64,000 nucleotides of DNA from Bombella apis (GCF_018221685.1 NZ_JAGJTM010000005.1:7501-71500), one strand, 5' to 3'. Positions 15,905 to 26,710 are shown, counted from the first letter of the stretch. Made by a program: numbers and translations. Notes: a model not told the origin generated them from the letters alone.

Positions 15905-17863
15905 ATGAGCACGTCTTCCTCCATCCCTACTCTGGGCCGTTATCCTCTTCTGGATCGGGTAAGCGTACCGGCGGACATGAAAAACCTGTCCATCGAGCAG
16001 CTCACCACCCTGGCCGAAGAACTCCGCTCGGAGACCATCAATGCGGTTTCCACCACGGGTGGGCATCTGGGTGCCTCCCTCGGCGTGGTCGAGCTGACGG
16101 TCGCCCTCCATGCAGTGTTCAACACACCGGATGACCGGGTGATCTGGGATGTCGGCCACCAGGCCTATCCGCACAAGATCCTGACCGGCCGCCGTGAGCA
16201 GATCCGCACGCTGCGCCAGCCGGGCGGTCTCTCCGGCTTCACCCGCCGGTCGGAAAGCCCCTACGACCCCTTCGGTGCGGCCCATTCCTCCACGTCCATC
16301 TCTGCTGGACTAGGCATGGCTGTTGCCCATCACCTCTATGCGGAGGACCATCCTTCCTACCGGGAACGGAATGTCATCTCCGTCATCGGGGACGGGTCCA
16401 TCTCCGCCGGCATGGCCTATGAGGCCATGAACAATGCCGGGGCCATGGGTGGCAAGGGAGCGGAACGGCTCATCGTCATCCTGAATGACAATGAGATGTC
16501 CATTGCGCCGCCTGTCGGGGCCATGTCCAACTATCTCAGCCGCCTGATGTCCTCCCGCCGCTTCCTCACCCTGCGGGACATGGCGGGCAAGCTGGCCAAA
16601 CGGCTGCCCTCCCGCATTGAGCGCACAGCCAAGCGGGCCGAGGAATATGCCCGTGGCATGATCATCGGCGGCACGCTGTTCGAGGAGCTGGGCTTCTATT
16701 ACATCGGCCCGGTAGATGGACACGACATGCATCAGCTTGTCCCCATCCTCCGCAACCTGCGGGATGCCGAGGACAAGGGACCCGTCCTGCTGCACGTCAT
16801 CACGGAAAAGGGCCGTGGCTACAAACCGGCCGAGGCCGCCGGGGACAAATATCATGCCGTCGCCCGCTTCGACGTGGAAACCGGCAAGCAGAAAAAAGGG
16901 CCTGCTGGTCCCCCCACCTACACGGATGTCTTCTCCCGCGAGCTGCTCCACCGGGCCAACCAGGATGACAGGGTGGTTGCCATCACGGCAGCCATGCCGT
17001 CCGGCACCGGGCTGGACAAAATGGCCCAGCAGCATCCTGACCGCTATTTTGATGTCGGCATTGCCGAGCAGCATGCCGTGACCTTTGCCGCCGGGATCGC
17101 CAGCGAAGGGATGCGCCCCTTCTGCGCCATCTACTCCACGTTCCTCCAGCGGGCCTATGATCAGGTCATGCATGACGTGGCCCTCCAGAACCTGCCCGTC
17201 CGCTTTGCCGTGGACCGGGCCGGGCTTGTCGGTGCGGACGGCGCAACCCATGCAGGCTCCTTTGACCTGAACTATCTCTGCTGTCTGCCCAACATGACGG
17301 TCATGGCTCCCTCTGATGAGGTGGAGCTACTTCACATGACGGCCACGGCATGGGCGCATGACAGCGGACCAATCGCCCTGCGCTATCCCCGTGGGGCTGG
17401 TCTGGGCCAGAAACTCCCCGATGAAGGGGAAATTCTGGAAATCGGCAAAGGCCGCATCATCCGCTCCTCCGAAGGAGAAGGCGTAGCCATCCTGGCTCTC
17501 GGCCCCCGCCTGCACGAGGCCCTGAAGGCCGCCGAAACGCTGGCCAGGGACGGTATTGCCGTCACCGTGGCCGATGCCCGCTTCGCCAAGCCCGTTGACG
17601 GTGCGCTGATCGAATCCCTCGCCCGCCAGCACAGGGTCTTCATCACCATTGAGGATGGCGCACCGGGTGGGTTCAGCACGCAGGTAGTGCAGCATCTGGC
17701 CGAAACCGGCCTGCTCGATCAGGTCCGTTTCCGCCCCATGGCCCTGCCGGATACGTGGATCGACCACAACACCCCTGCAGCCCAGTACGAAGAAGCGGGC
17801 CTGACAGCCCGTCACATTGCCGATCTGGCCCGCAAGGCCTTTGATGGCAAGGCTGGGGCCTGA
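15905..17863 (+). CDS. dxs: 1-deoxy-D-xylulose-5-phosphate synthase
   Basis: A 652-residue thiamine-diphosphate enzyme that joins pyruvate and glyceraldehyde-3-phosphate, the first step of the MEP isoprenoid pathway. Recognisable parts are the [18 protein letters not shown] segment, the [20 protein letters not shown] thiamine-binding motif, and the C-terminal transketolase domains with [15 protein letters not shown]. The ATG at 15905 was chosen. A TTG six bases earlier (15899), better spaced from AGGA, is an alternative that adds two residues. Its stop overlaps the tlyA start by one base. Confidence 0.96.
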   Translation: MSTSSSIPTLGRYPLLDRVSVPADMKNLSIEQLTTLAEELRSETINAVSTTGGHLGASLGVVELTVALHAVFNTPDDRVIWDVGHQAYPHKILTGRREQIRTLRQPGGLSGFTRRSESPYDPFGAAHSSTSISAGLGMAVAHHLYAEDHPSYRERNVISVIGDGSISAGMAYEAMNNAGAMGGKGAERLIVILNDNEMSIAPPVGAMSNYLSRLMSSRRFLTLRDMAGKLAKRLPSRIERTAKRAEEYARGMIIGGTLFEELGFYYIGPVDGHDMHQLVPILRNLRDAEDKGPVLLHVITEKGRGYKPAEAAGDKYHAVARFDVETGKQKKGPAGPPTYTDVFSRELLHRANQDDRVVAITAAMPSGTGLDKMAQQHPDRYFDVGIAEQHAVTFAAGIASEGMRPFCAIYSTFLQRAYDQVMHDVALQNLPVRFAVDRAGLVGADGATHAGSFDLNYLCCLPNMTVMAPSDEVELLHMTATAWAHDSGPIALRYPRGAGLGQKLPDEGEILEIGKGRIIRSSEGEGVAILALGPRLHEALKAAETLARDGIAVTVADARFAKPVDGALIESLARQHRVFITIEDGAPGGFSTQVVQHLAETGLLDQVRFRPMALPDTWIDHNTPAAQYEEAGLTARHIADLARKAFDGKAGA

Positions 17864-18618
17864 TGGCCAAACGCCGTGCGGACCAGCTCCTTGTGGACAG
17901 GGGGCTGGTGGAGACACGCAGCCGGGCACAGGCCCTCATCATGGCCGGGCTGGTCTATGCCGGCCCGCATGGTGACAGGCCCGTCAAAAAAGCAGGGGAT
18001 CAGCTCGCTGAAGACATGCCCCTGACCCTGAAAGGGCAGGACCATCCCTGGGTCTCCCGTGGTGGGCTGAAACTGGCCCATGCACTGGAACATTTCCCCC
18101 TCTCTGCGGAGGGAAAGATCGCCGTGGATGTCGGAGCCTCAACGGGCGGCTTTACCGACGTACTGCTCCAGAATGGAGCGGCAAAAGTCTATGCCGTGGA
18201 TGTCGGACACGGCCAGCTGGCCTGGAAGATACGCTCCGATGACCGTGTGGTGGTGCTGGAGAAAACCAACGCCCGCCACCTGAATGCCGAACACATACCC
18301 GAGGCCCCGGACATCGTCGTCTGCGATGCCAGCTTCATCAGCCTGAAAACCGTTCTGGCTCCGGCCCTTGGCATGGCAAAAAATGGGGCCTGGGCCGTGG
18401 CCCTCATCAAGCCGCAGTTCGAGGCAGGCCGGACCGACATCGGCCCCAAGGGGGTCGTACGGGACCCCGCCGTGCATGAACGTGTCTGCGAGGAAATCCG
18501 GGACTGGTTTGCCAGCCTCCCCGGCTGGACCATCCTTGGCCTGGTTCCCAGCCCGATCACCGGGCCCGAAGGCAACAGGGAGTTCCTCATCGCCGCCCGC
18601 AAGGACGCCATCGGGTAA
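17863..18618 (+). CDS. tlyA: TlyA family rRNA 2'-O-methyltransferase
   Basis: A 251-residue protein with an N-terminal S4 RNA-binding domain (residues 1-65, RADQLLVDRGLVETRSRAQALIMAG) and a FtsJ-like Rossmann methyltransferase domain with VDVGASTGGFTDVLLQNGAAKVYAVDVG as the S-adenosylmethionine motif. TlyA enzymes methylate cytidines in 16S and 23S rRNA. They are often misannotated as haemolysins. The start overlaps the dxs stop (TGATG), so translation is coupled. Confidence 0.92.
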   Translation: MAKRRADQLLVDRGLVETRSRAQALIMAGLVYAGPHGDRPVKKAGDQLAEDMPLTLKGQDHPWVSRGGLKLAHALEHFPLSAEGKIAVDVGASTGGFTDVLLQNGAAKVYAVDVGHGQLAWKIRSDDRVVVLEKTNARHLNAEHIPEAPDIVVCDASFISLKTVLAPALGMAKNGAWAVALIKPQFEAGRTDIGPKGVVRDPAVHERVCEEIRDWFASLPGWTILGLVPSPITGPEGNREFLIAARKDAIG

Positions 18619-18678
18619 GCCCACCCTCGCCCCTCACTTTTCTGACCCGGAAACGGGTTCCCATGCTATAGCCACCAC

Positions 18679-19902
18679 ATGACACATCCGATGCCTTCTT
18701 CAGCTCCCATTTCCTCCGATGCCGTGAATGCCCTCAACGAGAGCGAGCGCAAACGCATCGAGGCCAAGTCAGCCCTGTTCGCACCGCCAACACCGGTCAC
18801 GGAGGATGGACGCCGTGAGCTGGTCGGCCTCTCCCGGGAAGAGCTGGCCGGGGTCCTGACCGAGATTGGCGAGAAGCCCTTCCGGGCCAAGCAGCTCTGG
18901 CACTGGATCTATCATCAGGGCGTGACGGACTTCTCCCGCATGTCCACCATCGCCAAGCCCTTGCAGGCCAAGCTGGAAAAGCACTTCATCGTCGGCCGCC
19001 CCAGCCTGACGACGCAGCAGACATCCAAGGACGACACGCGCAAGTTCCTCTTCCGCTTCCGGGACGGGCAGGAGGCAGAGACTGTCTATATTCCAGACAG
19101 GCGGGAAGACCGTGGAGCCGTCTGCATCTCCTCCCAGGTGGGCTGCACCCTGTCCTGCACCTTCTGCCATACGGGAACGCAGAAGCTCGTCCGCAATCTG
19201 GGAGCAGCCGAAATTGTCGGGCAGTTCATGGCAGCACGGGACAGCTATGGCGAATGGCCCAGCCCCAAGGGGGACACGCCCCGCCTGCTCTCCACCATCG
19301 TGCTGATGGGCATGGGAGAGCCGCTCTACAATTATGAGAACGTCGCCAAGGCCATGAAGATCATCATGGATGGCGAAGGCATCGCCCTCTCCCGCCGCCG
19401 GATCACGCTCTCCACCTCCGGCGTCGTGCCCATGATGGACCGCTGCGGTGATGAGCTGGGCATCAATCTGGCCATTTCCCTCCATGCCGTCCACAACGAC
19501 CTGCGGGACCAGCTCGTACCGCTGAACCGGAAATACCCGATCGAGGAGCTGATGGCCGCCTGCCACCGCTATCCGGCCGCCTCCAACTCCCGCCGCATCA
19601 CCTTTGAATACATCATGATCCGGGACATGAATGACAGTGATGCCGAAGCCCGGGAGCTGGTGCGGCTGATCCGTGGCCTGCCCGCCAAGGTCAATCTCAT
19701 CCCCTTCAATCCATGGCCGGGATCGGACTTCCGCCCCTCCACACGGGAGCGGCTGGCCAGTTTTGCCCAGATCGTCATGGATGCCGGTTATGCCGCCCCC
19801 ATCCGCATGCCCCGTGGCAAGGATATCCTCGCCGCCTGCGGGCAGCTCAAGACACAGAGCGAGCGGAAGCGGCAGGCCGAATCCCGCAAAAACGAGGCCT
19901 GA
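18679..19902 (+). CDS. rlmN: 23S rRNA (adenine2503-C2)-methyltransferase RlmN
   Basis: A 407-residue radical-SAM methyltransferase. The C-x3-C-x2-C cluster motif is at Cys156, Cys160 and Cys163 (GCTLSCTFCHTG), and the second catalytic cysteine is in the C-terminal DILAACGQL. It methylates C2 of A2503 in 23S rRNA and of A37 in some tRNAs. The N-terminal 45 residues are a variable extension. The RELVGLSREELAGVLTEIG region begins the conserved part. It follows tlyA by 60 bases and may share its transcript, grouping two ribosomal RNA modification enzymes. Confidence 0.95.
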   Translation: MTHPMPSSAPISSDAVNALNESERKRIEAKSALFAPPTPVTEDGRRELVGLSREELAGVLTEIGEKPFRAKQLWHWIYHQGVTDFSRMSTIAKPLQAKLEKHFIVGRPSLTTQQTSKDDTRKFLFRFRDGQEAETVYIPDRREDRGAVCISSQVGCTLSCTFCHTGTQKLVRNLGAAEIVGQFMAARDSYGEWPSPKGDTPRLLSTIVLMGMGEPLYNYENVAKAMKIIMDGEGIALSRRRITLSTSGVVPMMDRCGDELGINLAISLHAVHNDLRDQLVPLNRKYPIEELMAACHRYPAASNSRRITFEYIMIRDMNDSDAEARELVRLIRGLPAKVNLIPFNPWPGSDFRPSTRERLASFAQIVMDAGYAAPIRMPRGKDILAACGQLKTQSERKRQAESRKNEA

Positions 19903-20012
19903 GCCTTCTCTTGCGGATATGGGCCTCTGGCCCAATGGCCTGACAGCTGTTACAAGACCATAATAACTTAACGATATCTGGTTCTGTCTTTCAGCAGAGG
20001 TATATAACGATC

Positions 20013-21245
20013 ATGAGCAAAGCCTCAGGCATCAAGAAAGTCGTTCTGGCCTATTCCGGTGGGCTGGATACGTCCGTCATTCTCCGCTGGCTTCAGGAGC
20101 ATTATGGCTGCGAGGTTGTCACCTTCACGGCTGATCTCGGTCAGGGGGAAGAGCTGGAACCCGCACGCCGCAAGGCTGAATCCCTTGGCGTGAAGGAAAT
20201 CTTTGTCGAAGACCTGCGGGAAACCTTCGTCAAGGACTACGTCTTCCCGATGTTCCGTGCCAACACGGTTTATGAAGGCCAGTACCTGCTGGGCACCTCC
20301 ATCGCCCGCCCGCTGATCTCCAAACGCCAGATCGAGATTGCCGAGGCCGTCGGTGCGGACGCCGTGGCGCATGGTGCGACAGGCAAGGGGAACGACCAGG
20401 TCCGCTTCGAGCTGGCCTATTACGCCCTGAAACCGGACGTGAAGGTTATCGCCCCATGGCGTGAATGGGACCTGACCTCCCGCACCAAGCTGCTGGACTT
20501 TGCCGAGAAGAACCAGATTCCTGTCACCAAGGACAAGCGGGGCGAGGCTCCGTTCTCCGTCGATGCCAACCTGCTGCACTCTTCCTCCGAAGGGAAGATT
20601 CTGGAGGATCCCTCCCTGCCGCCGGATGAGATCGTCTTCCAGCGCACCATCTCCCCGGAAGCTGCCCCGGACAAGGCAACCGAGATCACCATCGACTTCA
20701 AGCATGGTGACCCGGTGGCCATCAATGGTGAGGCCCTCTCCCCGGCCAATCTGCTGGCCCGCCTGAACGAGCTGGGCAAAGCCAACGGCATCGGCCGTCT
20801 CGACATCGTGGAGAACCGCTTCGTCGGCATGAAGTCCCGCGGCATTTACGAGACGCCCGGCGGTACCATCCTGCTCCAGGCGCACCGCTCCATGGAGTCC
20901 ATCACGCTGGACCGTGAAGCTGCCCACCTCAAGGACAGCATCATGCCCCGCTATGCCGAGCTGATCTATAACGGCCTGTGGTTCTCCCCGGAGCGTCACA
21001 TGCTTCAGGCCCTGATCGACAGCAGCCAGAAATCCGTCAATGGCCGTGTGCGCCTGAAGCTCTACAAGGGCAATGTCATCTGCGTGGGCCGCGAAAGCCC
21101 CGACAGCCTGTATGATGCCCGTGTCGTGACCTTCGAGGATGACGAAGGTGCCTACAATCAGGTAGATGCACAGGGCTTCATCCGTCTGAACGCCCTGCGG
21201 CTGCGGCTGGGTGCCAACAAGGGACGCCGCGGCGGCACACCCTGA
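20013..21245 (+). CDS. argG: Argininosuccinate synthase
   Basis: A 410-residue enzyme that condenses citrulline and aspartate with ATP in arginine synthesis. The N-terminal ATP-pyrophosphatase motif [11 protein letters not shown], then [13 protein letters not shown] and the [20 protein letters not shown] segment are intact. No other arg genes are adjacent, so it appears to be a single-gene unit. The 110-base gap upstream is AT-rich and should hold its promoter, but no clear -35/-10 pair or ARG-type operator could be fixed. A GC hairpin follows the stop. Confidence 0.97.
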   Translation: MSKASGIKKVVLAYSGGLDTSVILRWLQEHYGCEVVTFTADLGQGEELEPARRKAESLGVKEIFVEDLRETFVKDYVFPMFRANTVYEGQYLLGTSIARPLISKRQIEIAEAVGADAVAHGATGKGNDQVRFELAYYALKPDVKVIAPWREWDLTSRTKLLDFAEKNQIPVTKDKRGEAPFSVDANLLHSSSEGKILEDPSLPPDEIVFQRTISPEAAPDKATEITIDFKHGDPVAINGEALSPANLLARLNELGKANGIGRLDIVENRFVGMKSRGIYETPGGTILLQAHRSMESITLDREAAHLKDSIMPRYAELIYNGLWFSPERHMLQALIDSSQKSVNGRVRLKLYKGNVICVGRESPDSLYDARVVTFEDDEGAYNQVDAQGFIRLNALRLRLGANKGRRGGTP

Positions 21246-21256
21246 GCCTGCCGTCT

Positions 21257-21280
21257 CCACCGGGTCTGACGGCCCGGTGG
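21257..21280 (+). terminator. Hairpin after argG
   Basis: Perfect 8-bp arms CCACCGGG (21257-21264) and CCCGGTGG (21273-21280) with an 8-base loop, 11 bases after the argG stop. The following tract CCTTTTCC is only weakly T-rich, so termination may be partial. Confidence 0.5.
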
Positions 21281-21319
21281 TGCCCGCCTTTTCCTCCCAG
21301 CTTGCAAAGAGGCATTTCC

Positions 21320-21823
21320 ATGTCCCGTTGTCTGCGTTCTTTCTTCCGTTATCTGCCGGTCTGCGCTCTGGCTGGTCTGCTCGGCCTGACAGGCTGCTCT
21401 GGCGACCAGAAACCGGACCTGACACCCCAGCAGTTCATGGATCAGGTCTACAAACAGCCCGGAGTGCAGAAACTGCCTGATGGTCTGGCCTACAAGGTCC
21501 TGAAATCTGGCCCCAAGGATGCGCCCCACCCACAGAAGGGAGCCACCATGATGGTCATCTATGAGGGCCGCCTGCCAGACGGGGGCATTTTTGATGCCTC
21601 GGAAATGCACACCGGCGCCGCCTACATGGAGATGCCTCTTGATGGTGTCATCGACGGCTGGATGGAAGGGCTGCCCCTGATGCGTGTTGGCGATACGTGG
21701 GAGCTCTATGTCCCGCCCCAGCTGGGGTATGGCAAACGGTCCATGGGGATCATCCCGCCCAACAGCCCGCTGATCTTCAAGATCCAGCTTCTGGGTGTCG
21801 AGGATGACAATTCCCTTCAATAA
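21320..21823 (+). CDS. FKBP-type peptidyl-prolyl isomerase lipoprotein
   Basis: A 167-residue protein with a signal peptide and lipobox (L-T-G-C, about residues 24-27), followed by an FKBP domain from about residue 50: GLAYKVLKSG, then a YEGRLPDGGIFDAS strand, then GVIDGWMEGLPLMRVGDTWELYVPPQLGYG, a canonical FKBP core. It catalyses prolyl isomerisation in periplasmic protein folding. The start at 21320 has GAGG seven bases upstream. It resembles the FkpA/Mip group but lacks their N-terminal dimerisation helices. Confidence 0.88.
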   Translation: MSRCLRSFFRYLPVCALAGLLGLTGCSGDQKPDLTPQQFMDQVYKQPGVQKLPDGLAYKVLKSGPKDAPHPQKGATMMVIYEGRLPDGGIFDASEMHTGAAYMEMPLDGVIDGWMEGLPLMRVGDTWELYVPPQLGYGKRSMGIIPPNSPLIFKIQLLGVEDDNSLQ

Positions 21824-21865
21824 GGGCATAGCCTTCTGCCATCTGCCCAGCCAGCAGGGTTTTCC

Positions 21866-21898
21866 GCCGTCCCCTCACCTCTGAGCGGGGCGGCTTTT
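21866..21898 (+). terminator. Rho-independent terminator after the FKBP gene
   Basis: GCCG-T-CCCC (21866-21874) pairs with GGGGCGGC (21887-21894), with one bulged T and a 12-base loop. It is followed by TTTTGTCTTTT. It separates the FKBP gene from trpS. Confidence 0.65.
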
Positions 21899-21926
21899 GT
21901 CTTTTCCTTCTGTCAGGACCATGTTC

Positions 21927-22916
21927 ATGCAGCGTGTTTTTTCAGGAATCCAGCCAACAGGCATTCCCCATCTGGGCAATTATCTCGGAGCCATCCGCAA
22001 CTGGGTCACCTTGCAGAAGGACCATGACTGCCTGTTCTGCCTTGTGGACATGCACTCCCTGACCATGCCATGGTCCCCGGAGGCCCTGCGTGAACAGACA
22101 CTGGCCTCCACTGCCTGCCTTCTGGCCTCCGGCATCGACCCGACCCGCCTGTACAACCAGTCCGCCGTCAGTGCCCATGCCCGCCTCGGCTGGATTTTCA
22201 ACTGCGTGTCCCGTCTGGGCTGGCTGAACCGCATGACACAGTTCAAGGACAAGGCAGGCAAGAACCGGGAAAACCATTCCGCTGGCCTGTATGTCTATCC
22301 CAACCTCATGGCGGCGGACATTCTGGCCTTCCACGCCACACGGGTGCCCGTGGGTGACGACCAGCGGCAGCATCTTGAGCTGGCCAATGACATCGCACAG
22401 AAGTTCAACCACGATATGGGTGTCGAGTTCTTCCCGCTGATTGAACCGCTCATTCCGCCTCATGCTGCCCGTGTGATGAGCCTGCGGGACGGCAGCAAGA
22501 AGATGTCCAAGTCCGACCCGTCTGCCCAGAGTCGCATCATCCTGAATGATACGGCAGACGATATCGCCCAGAAGATCCGCAAGGCCCGCACGGATGCCGA
22601 ACCTCTGCCCTCCGAGGAAGCCGGGTTGGAAGGCCGCCCGGAGGCCCGCAATCTGCTGACCATCTACGCTGCCATGTCCAACAGGACGTTGGCTGACGTG
22701 CTGGGCCAGTTTGCCGGCCAAGGCTTCGGCACCTTCAAGCAGGCTCTGGCTGACCTGCTGGTCGAAACACTGGCCCCCGTGGCCGATGAAACCCGCCGCC
22801 TAATGGATGACAAGGCTCACCTCATGCAGGTCCTGCGCCAGGGAGCCGAACGGGCCCGTGCCGTCTCGGAACCGATTGTGAGCGAGGCAGAAAAGCTGGT
22901 TGGCTTCCTGCGCTGA
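21927..22916 (+). CDS. trpS: Tryptophanyl-tRNA synthetase
   Basis: A 329-residue class I aminoacyl-tRNA synthetase. The HIGH-type motif reads [14 protein letters not shown], and the KMSKS motif is intact in the segment [15 protein letters not shown]. It charges tRNA-Trp. The ATG at 21927 ([12 protein letters not shown]) lies eight bases after AGGA. The ATG two codons earlier is too close to it. The preceding in-frame sequence is part of the FKBP terminator. A strong bidirectional terminator follows. Confidence 0.96.
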   Translation: MQRVFSGIQPTGIPHLGNYLGAIRNWVTLQKDHDCLFCLVDMHSLTMPWSPEALREQTLASTACLLASGIDPTRLYNQSAVSAHARLGWIFNCVSRLGWLNRMTQFKDKAGKNRENHSAGLYVYPNLMAADILAFHATRVPVGDDQRQHLELANDIAQKFNHDMGVEFFPLIEPLIPPHAARVMSLRDGSKKMSKSDPSAQSRIILNDTADDIAQKIRKARTDAEPLPSEEAGLEGRPEARNLLTIYAAMSNRTLADVLGQFAGQGFGTFKQALADLLVETLAPVADETRRLMDDKAHLMQVLRQGAERARAVSEPIVSEAEKLVGFLR

Positions 22917-22947
22917 AAGCACTCCCAGGTTGCCATCCTTCGGCATG

Positions 22948-22983
22948 AAAAAAGCCTGTCCCCTGACAAGGACAGGCTTTTTT
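22948..22983. terminator. Bidirectional terminator between trpS and lpxB
   Basis: Arms GCCTGTCC (22954-22961) and GGACAGGC (22970-22977) with loop CCTGACAA, flanked by six A on the left and six T on the right. It serves convergent trpS (plus) and lpxB (minus). Confidence 0.92.
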
Positions 22984-24206
22984 CATGAGCGCCGCAATTC
23001 GGACAATGGCGTTTCCATCAGTGCCAATACCTCTCTGGCCGCTGACATGGCAGGCAGCTCCCCGCCCGGAGCTTCCAGCATGGCCAGAATATCGGCAAAA
23101 GCCTCCTGCTGGGCCTGCCGCTTTGCCCCATCTGTCAGGAGAGAAGTAATTTCATCCGCCAGTTTCTGGGGAGTACAGTCATGCTGGACCAGTTCTGGCA
23201 CGACTTCACGCCCTGCCAGAATATTGATCATGGAAATGAAGGGAAGCCGCAGGAAAAGCCGCCCCAGCAGGGCTGAAAGCGGATTGACCCTGTAGGTGAC
23301 CACCATGGGTACCTGCCCTATGGCCAGCTCCAGAATGGATGTACCCGATTTGGTCAGGGCACAGTCAGCAGCCCGGATAGCATCGTGCTTGTCCTCCGTA
23401 TCCGTCAGGATGGAGGGGTGAACCGCCCAGTGCCGCACCATCTTTTTCACGAGTGGGGCCATGCCCGACGTGGCCGGAATGACGGGCTGAAGATCGGGGA
23501 AACGTTCATGAAGAATTCCGAGAGTCTTCTCAAAAACAGGCAGCAGCTTTGGGACCTCGGAGGACCGGCTGCCCGGCATGAGGATCAGAATAGGGCTGTC
23601 CGACCGAATATCATGCCGTTTATGGAAACGCTGTGCCTGACCATGCGCCACGCCCGATTGCAGGATGGGATGGCCGACAAACCGGGCCTCGGGCAGGCCC
23701 CGTTCAGCAAACCATGCTTCCTCAAACGGGAAAAGGCAGAGCAGCCTGTCCCACAATCCCCGATACCCTTTGACCCGACTCTCCCGCCAGGCCCATGTCT
23801 GCGGCGCTACATAATGCAGGCGCCGGACATTCAGCTTGCGGATGCGCCGCAGAAGCCGGAACGAAAAACCCGGGCTATCAATGGTGATGACAATATCAGG
23901 ACGGCGCAGCTCAATATCCTGCTCAGCTTCCAGCAGCCTCTGTGACAGAAGGCGCAACCGGGGCAGGACTTCCATGAACCCCATGACCGTCAGGTCTTCC
24001 ATCGGGAAGAGGCTCCGCAGGCCCCGGGCCTCCATCCGCCCTCCGCCAACACCAGCAAAGACCAGCATCGGGTCAATGCGGTGCAGGGCCTGCATCAGAC
24101 GGGCCCCGATACTGTCCCCACTGGGCTCACCGGCCAGAATCCAGATCACCCGGCCATGGTGATGAAGGGGAACCTCACCCTCTACAGGGGCACTCTCATC
24201 CACCAT
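22983..24206 (-). CDS. lpxB: Lipid A disaccharide synthase
   Basis: A 407-residue GT19 glycosyltransferase that joins UDP-diacylglucosamine and lipid X in lipid A assembly at the inner membrane. Recognisable segments are WILAGEPSGDSIGARLM, GVGGGRMEARGLRSLF, the YVAPQTWAWRESRVK block and LILMPGSRSSEV. The ATG at 24206 has AGGAGAGG seven bases upstream and a short acidic leader. A longer reading from 24281 would intrude on the region next to pheT and was rejected. It is 34 bases downstream of pheT, so it probably belongs to that transcript. Confidence 0.95.
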   Translation of the reverse strand: MVDESAPVEGEVPLHHHGRVIWILAGEPSGDSIGARLMQALHRIDPMLVFAGVGGGRMEARGLRSLFPMEDLTVMGFMEVLPRLRLLSQRLLEAEQDIELRRPDIVITIDSPGFSFRLLRRIRKLNVRRLHYVAPQTWAWRESRVKGYRGLWDRLLCLFPFEEAWFAERGLPEARFVGHPILQSGVAHGQAQRFHKRHDIRSDSPILILMPGSRSSEVPKLLPVFEKTLGILHERFPDLQPVIPATSGMAPLVKKMVRHWAVHPSILTDTEDKHDAIRAADCALTKSGTSILELAIGQVPMVVTYRVNPLSALLGRLFLRLPFISMINILAGREVVPELVQHDCTPQKLADEITSLLTDGAKRQAQQEAFADILAMLEAPGGELPAMSAAREVLALMETPLSELRRS

Positions 24207-24240
24207 GGCAGCCTCTCCTTCTTTCCCGCCGTTGCAGGGC

Positions 24241-26709
24241 TCAACGCCGCAGCGTTGCCCCCGTCGCCTTCTGGACGGCACTTTCTACAGCCGTCATCAG
24301 CGCATCAAGCTGAGTATCCGTCAGGCTGTCTTTCTGCGGCTGGAGGGTCACCTCCACTCCCAGAGAGCGATGCCCTGCCGGAACGGAGCCACCTTCAAAA
24401 ATGTCGAAAAGACGCACATCCGTGATCAACTTGCGGTCTGCCATACGGACAGCCTTCAGCACATCCTGTATCTGCACCTTTTCATCAGCCAGGAAGGCAA
24501 AGTCACGACGGACAGGCTGAAGGACCGACAGCGTCGGGGCAGCCTTCCGCTTCACCTTGGGCAGCGGAACCCTGTCCAGCGTCATCTCAAAGAGCGCCAC
24601 CGTGCCGCTCAGGCCGAAGTGACGGGCCACACGGGGGTGCAGCTCACCGAAGCTGCCCAGCACCAGCTTGGGCCCCTGCCGCACGACACCGGAACGCCCC
24701 GGATGGTAATAGCCCGGCGCATCCGCCGTGCTGCTCAGGGAAGCCTCGGCCACACCGAGAGCTGCAAGAGCCGCCATGAGATCGGCCTTGGCATCCATCC
24801 ATGATGGTTCCTCGGCAGACTGACCCGGAGCTCGGCCACTCACGCCACCCCGCACACCAGCCAGCACCATACGGGTGCCCTGCTGCCCGAAGCAGGGGCC
24901 AAGCTCGAAGAAGGAGGCATCCCCGCTGAAGCCCTGCCCGTGAGCCAGATTCCGCCCAAGGGCACGCAGCAGGTTGATGATTGGTGTCGGCCGCAGCTGG
25001 TTCAGGTCCGTTGCAATCGGGTTCAGCAACCGATCCTGCTCCCGTCCTTCTTCAAACAGGGCAGCATCCTGATCGGACACGAAGGAAAAACCAACGGTCT
25101 CCATCAGGCCACGCCCCGCACACAGGCGGCGCAGAAGGGCTACCCGGGCCTGCTGTGGTGTCACCGCTGGAGCAGGCACCATATGGGCACGGGGCAGGGA
25201 CAGGGCCGGAACTTCATCCAGACCACGGATGCGCAGAACCTCCTCGACCAGATCGGCCTCGGCTTCCATGACCTCCACACTGGCGGCAGCCCGTTCGGCC
25301 ACAGCGGCATCGAGCGTGACAGCCTGTGCCAGGCCATGCCCTGCCGCCACGTCATTCCGCCATGACGGCACGGAGAACACGGCCTTCTCTGCCGTGCGCT
25401 CCTGCACCTCAAACCCCAGGGCCTCGAGGATGTCCACGGCCCTGTCCGCCTCGATCTCCAGACCGCCCAGCGAGGCCAGACGCTCGAAACGCAGGCTGGC
25501 GGTTCTCTGCCATGCCGGTTCCGCCCCCGCCTCGGTCACCTCACTTGGCGTGCCGCCACACAGCTCCACGATCAGGGCCGTGGCGGCTTCCAGACCGGAA
25601 CGTACGAGAGCCTGATCCACACCACGCTCGAAACGGTAACGGGCATCCGTCTGCACCCCAAGGCGGCGGCCTGTCAGGGCAATACGCACCGGGTCAAACA
25701 GGGCGGATTCCACGAAGACATCGACCGTCTCATCGGTCACCGCACTGGCCTCACCGCCAATGATGCCCGCCAGCGACTGCACCCCGGCCTCATCCGCAAT
25801 GACGAGATCATCCGTGCCCAAAACCAGCTCCTGCCCATCCAGCGCACGGAAATGCTCCCCCGTGCCGGATGTCAGGGAAAGCCTGTCACCGGTCAGGCGG
25901 GCGGCATCAAAAACATGCAGCGGCCGCCCGACATGCATCATCAGATAGTTGGTCACATCCACTAGGGCGGATTGCGGCCGCAGCCCCACGCTCTCCAGAC
26001 GACGCTTCAGCCAGGCCGGGCTGGGGCCATTCTTCACGCCACGGATCAGCCGCCCCGTAACATAACGGCAGGCCGGGTGGCTGATCTCCCACTGGATCGG
26101 GCTTTCACCCTGCCCTTCCACCGTCTCCGTCAGCCACGGCTTCAGGGTGCCCAGCCCCGCAGCGGCGAGGTCACGGGCAATGCCCCGGACGCTCAGCGCA
26201 TCGCCACGGTTGGGCGTGATGGCAATCTCGATGACGGGGTCATCCAGCCGGGCATGGCGGACATAATCCTCACCCAGCGGAGAACCATCAGGCAGTTCAG
26301 CAATGCCATTGGACTCCTCACCGATCCCGAGCTCCCGCAGGGAGCAGAGCATCCCGTTGCTGGCCTGTCCCCGAATCTTGCCGGGCTTGATCGTCATGTC
26401 ACTGCCGGGAATGTAGGTCCCCGGCGGAGCGAAAATGACATGTAGCCCCGTGCGGGCATTCGGCGCACCACAGACGACCTGAACGTCCTCGAAGCCCTGA
26501 CCGGCTGAGACACGGCAGAGCTGAAGGCGGTCTGCATCCGGATGGGGGGAAGCCTCCAGAATCTTTGCCGTACGGAACCCGGCCAGACGTTCCGTCGGGT
26601 CATCCACGCTTTCGACCTCAAGGCCGATGCGGTTCAGCGTCGTGCATATCTCGTCCAGAGAGGCGGTAAAATCGAGGTGATCCCGCAACCATGAGAGTGA
26701 AAATTTCAT
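24241..26709 (-). CDS. pheT: Phenylalanyl-tRNA synthetase beta subunit
   Basis: A 822-residue subunit of the (alpha-beta)2 PheRS. Domain order fits the family: N-terminal MKFSLSWLRDHLD, a tRNA-binding EMAP-II-like domain (VVCGAPNARTGLHVIFAPPGTYIPG), the B5 domain, the catalytic-like core, and a C-terminal ferredoxin-fold anticodon-binding domain with LQPVRRDFAFLADEKV and LGVEVTLQPQKDSLTD. It starts two bases after pheS stops, the normal pheST arrangement. Confidence 0.97.
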   Translation of the reverse strand: MKFSLSWLRDHLDFTASLDEICTTLNRIGLEVESVDDPTERLAGFRTAKILEASPHPDADRLQLCRVSAGQGFEDVQVVCGAPNARTGLHVIFAPPGTYIPGSDMTIKPGKIRGQASNGMLCSLRELGIGEESNGIAELPDGSPLGEDYVRHARLDDPVIEIAITPNRGDALSVRGIARDLAAAGLGTLKPWLTETVEGQGESPIQWEISHPACRYVTGRLIRGVKNGPSPAWLKRRLESVGLRPQSALVDVTNYLMMHVGRPLHVFDAARLTGDRLSLTSGTGEHFRALDGQELVLGTDDLVIADEAGVQSLAGIIGGEASAVTDETVDVFVESALFDPVRIALTGRRLGVQTDARYRFERGVDQALVRSGLEAATALIVELCGGTPSEVTEAGAEPAWQRTASLRFERLASLGGLEIEADRAVDILEALGFEVQERTAEKAVFSVPSWRNDVAAGHGLAQAVTLDAAVAERAAASVEVMEAEADLVEEVLRIRGLDEVPALSLPRAHMVPAPAVTPQQARVALLRRLCAGRGLMETVGFSFVSDQDAALFEEGREQDRLLNPIATDLNQLRPTPIINLLRALGRNLAHGQGFSGDASFFELGPCFGQQGTRMVLAGVRGGVSGRAPGQSAEEPSWMDAKADLMAALAALGVAEASLSSTADAPGYYHPGRSGVVRQGPKLVLGSFGELHPRVARHFGLSGTVALFEMTLDRVPLPKVKRKAAPTLSVLQPVRRDFAFLADEKVQIQDVLKAVRMADRKLITDVRLFDIFEGGSVPAGHRSLGVEVTLQPQKDSLTDTQLDALMTAVESAVQKATGATLRR

Positions 26710-26710
26710 G

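Noticed and set aside
14939..16285. A 448-residue minus-strand frame opposite ispA and dxs
   Set aside because: Antisense to two certain enzymes, with no recognisable motif. It arises from the codon bias of the real genes.
17863..18618. Haemolysin
   Set aside because: The S4 plus FtsJ-like methyltransferase layout identifies TlyA as an rRNA methyltransferase. The haemolysin name is historical.
18645..18658. Terminator between tlyA and rlmN
   Set aside because: Only a 5-bp stem with a GAAA loop and no T-run, so it is too weak to call.
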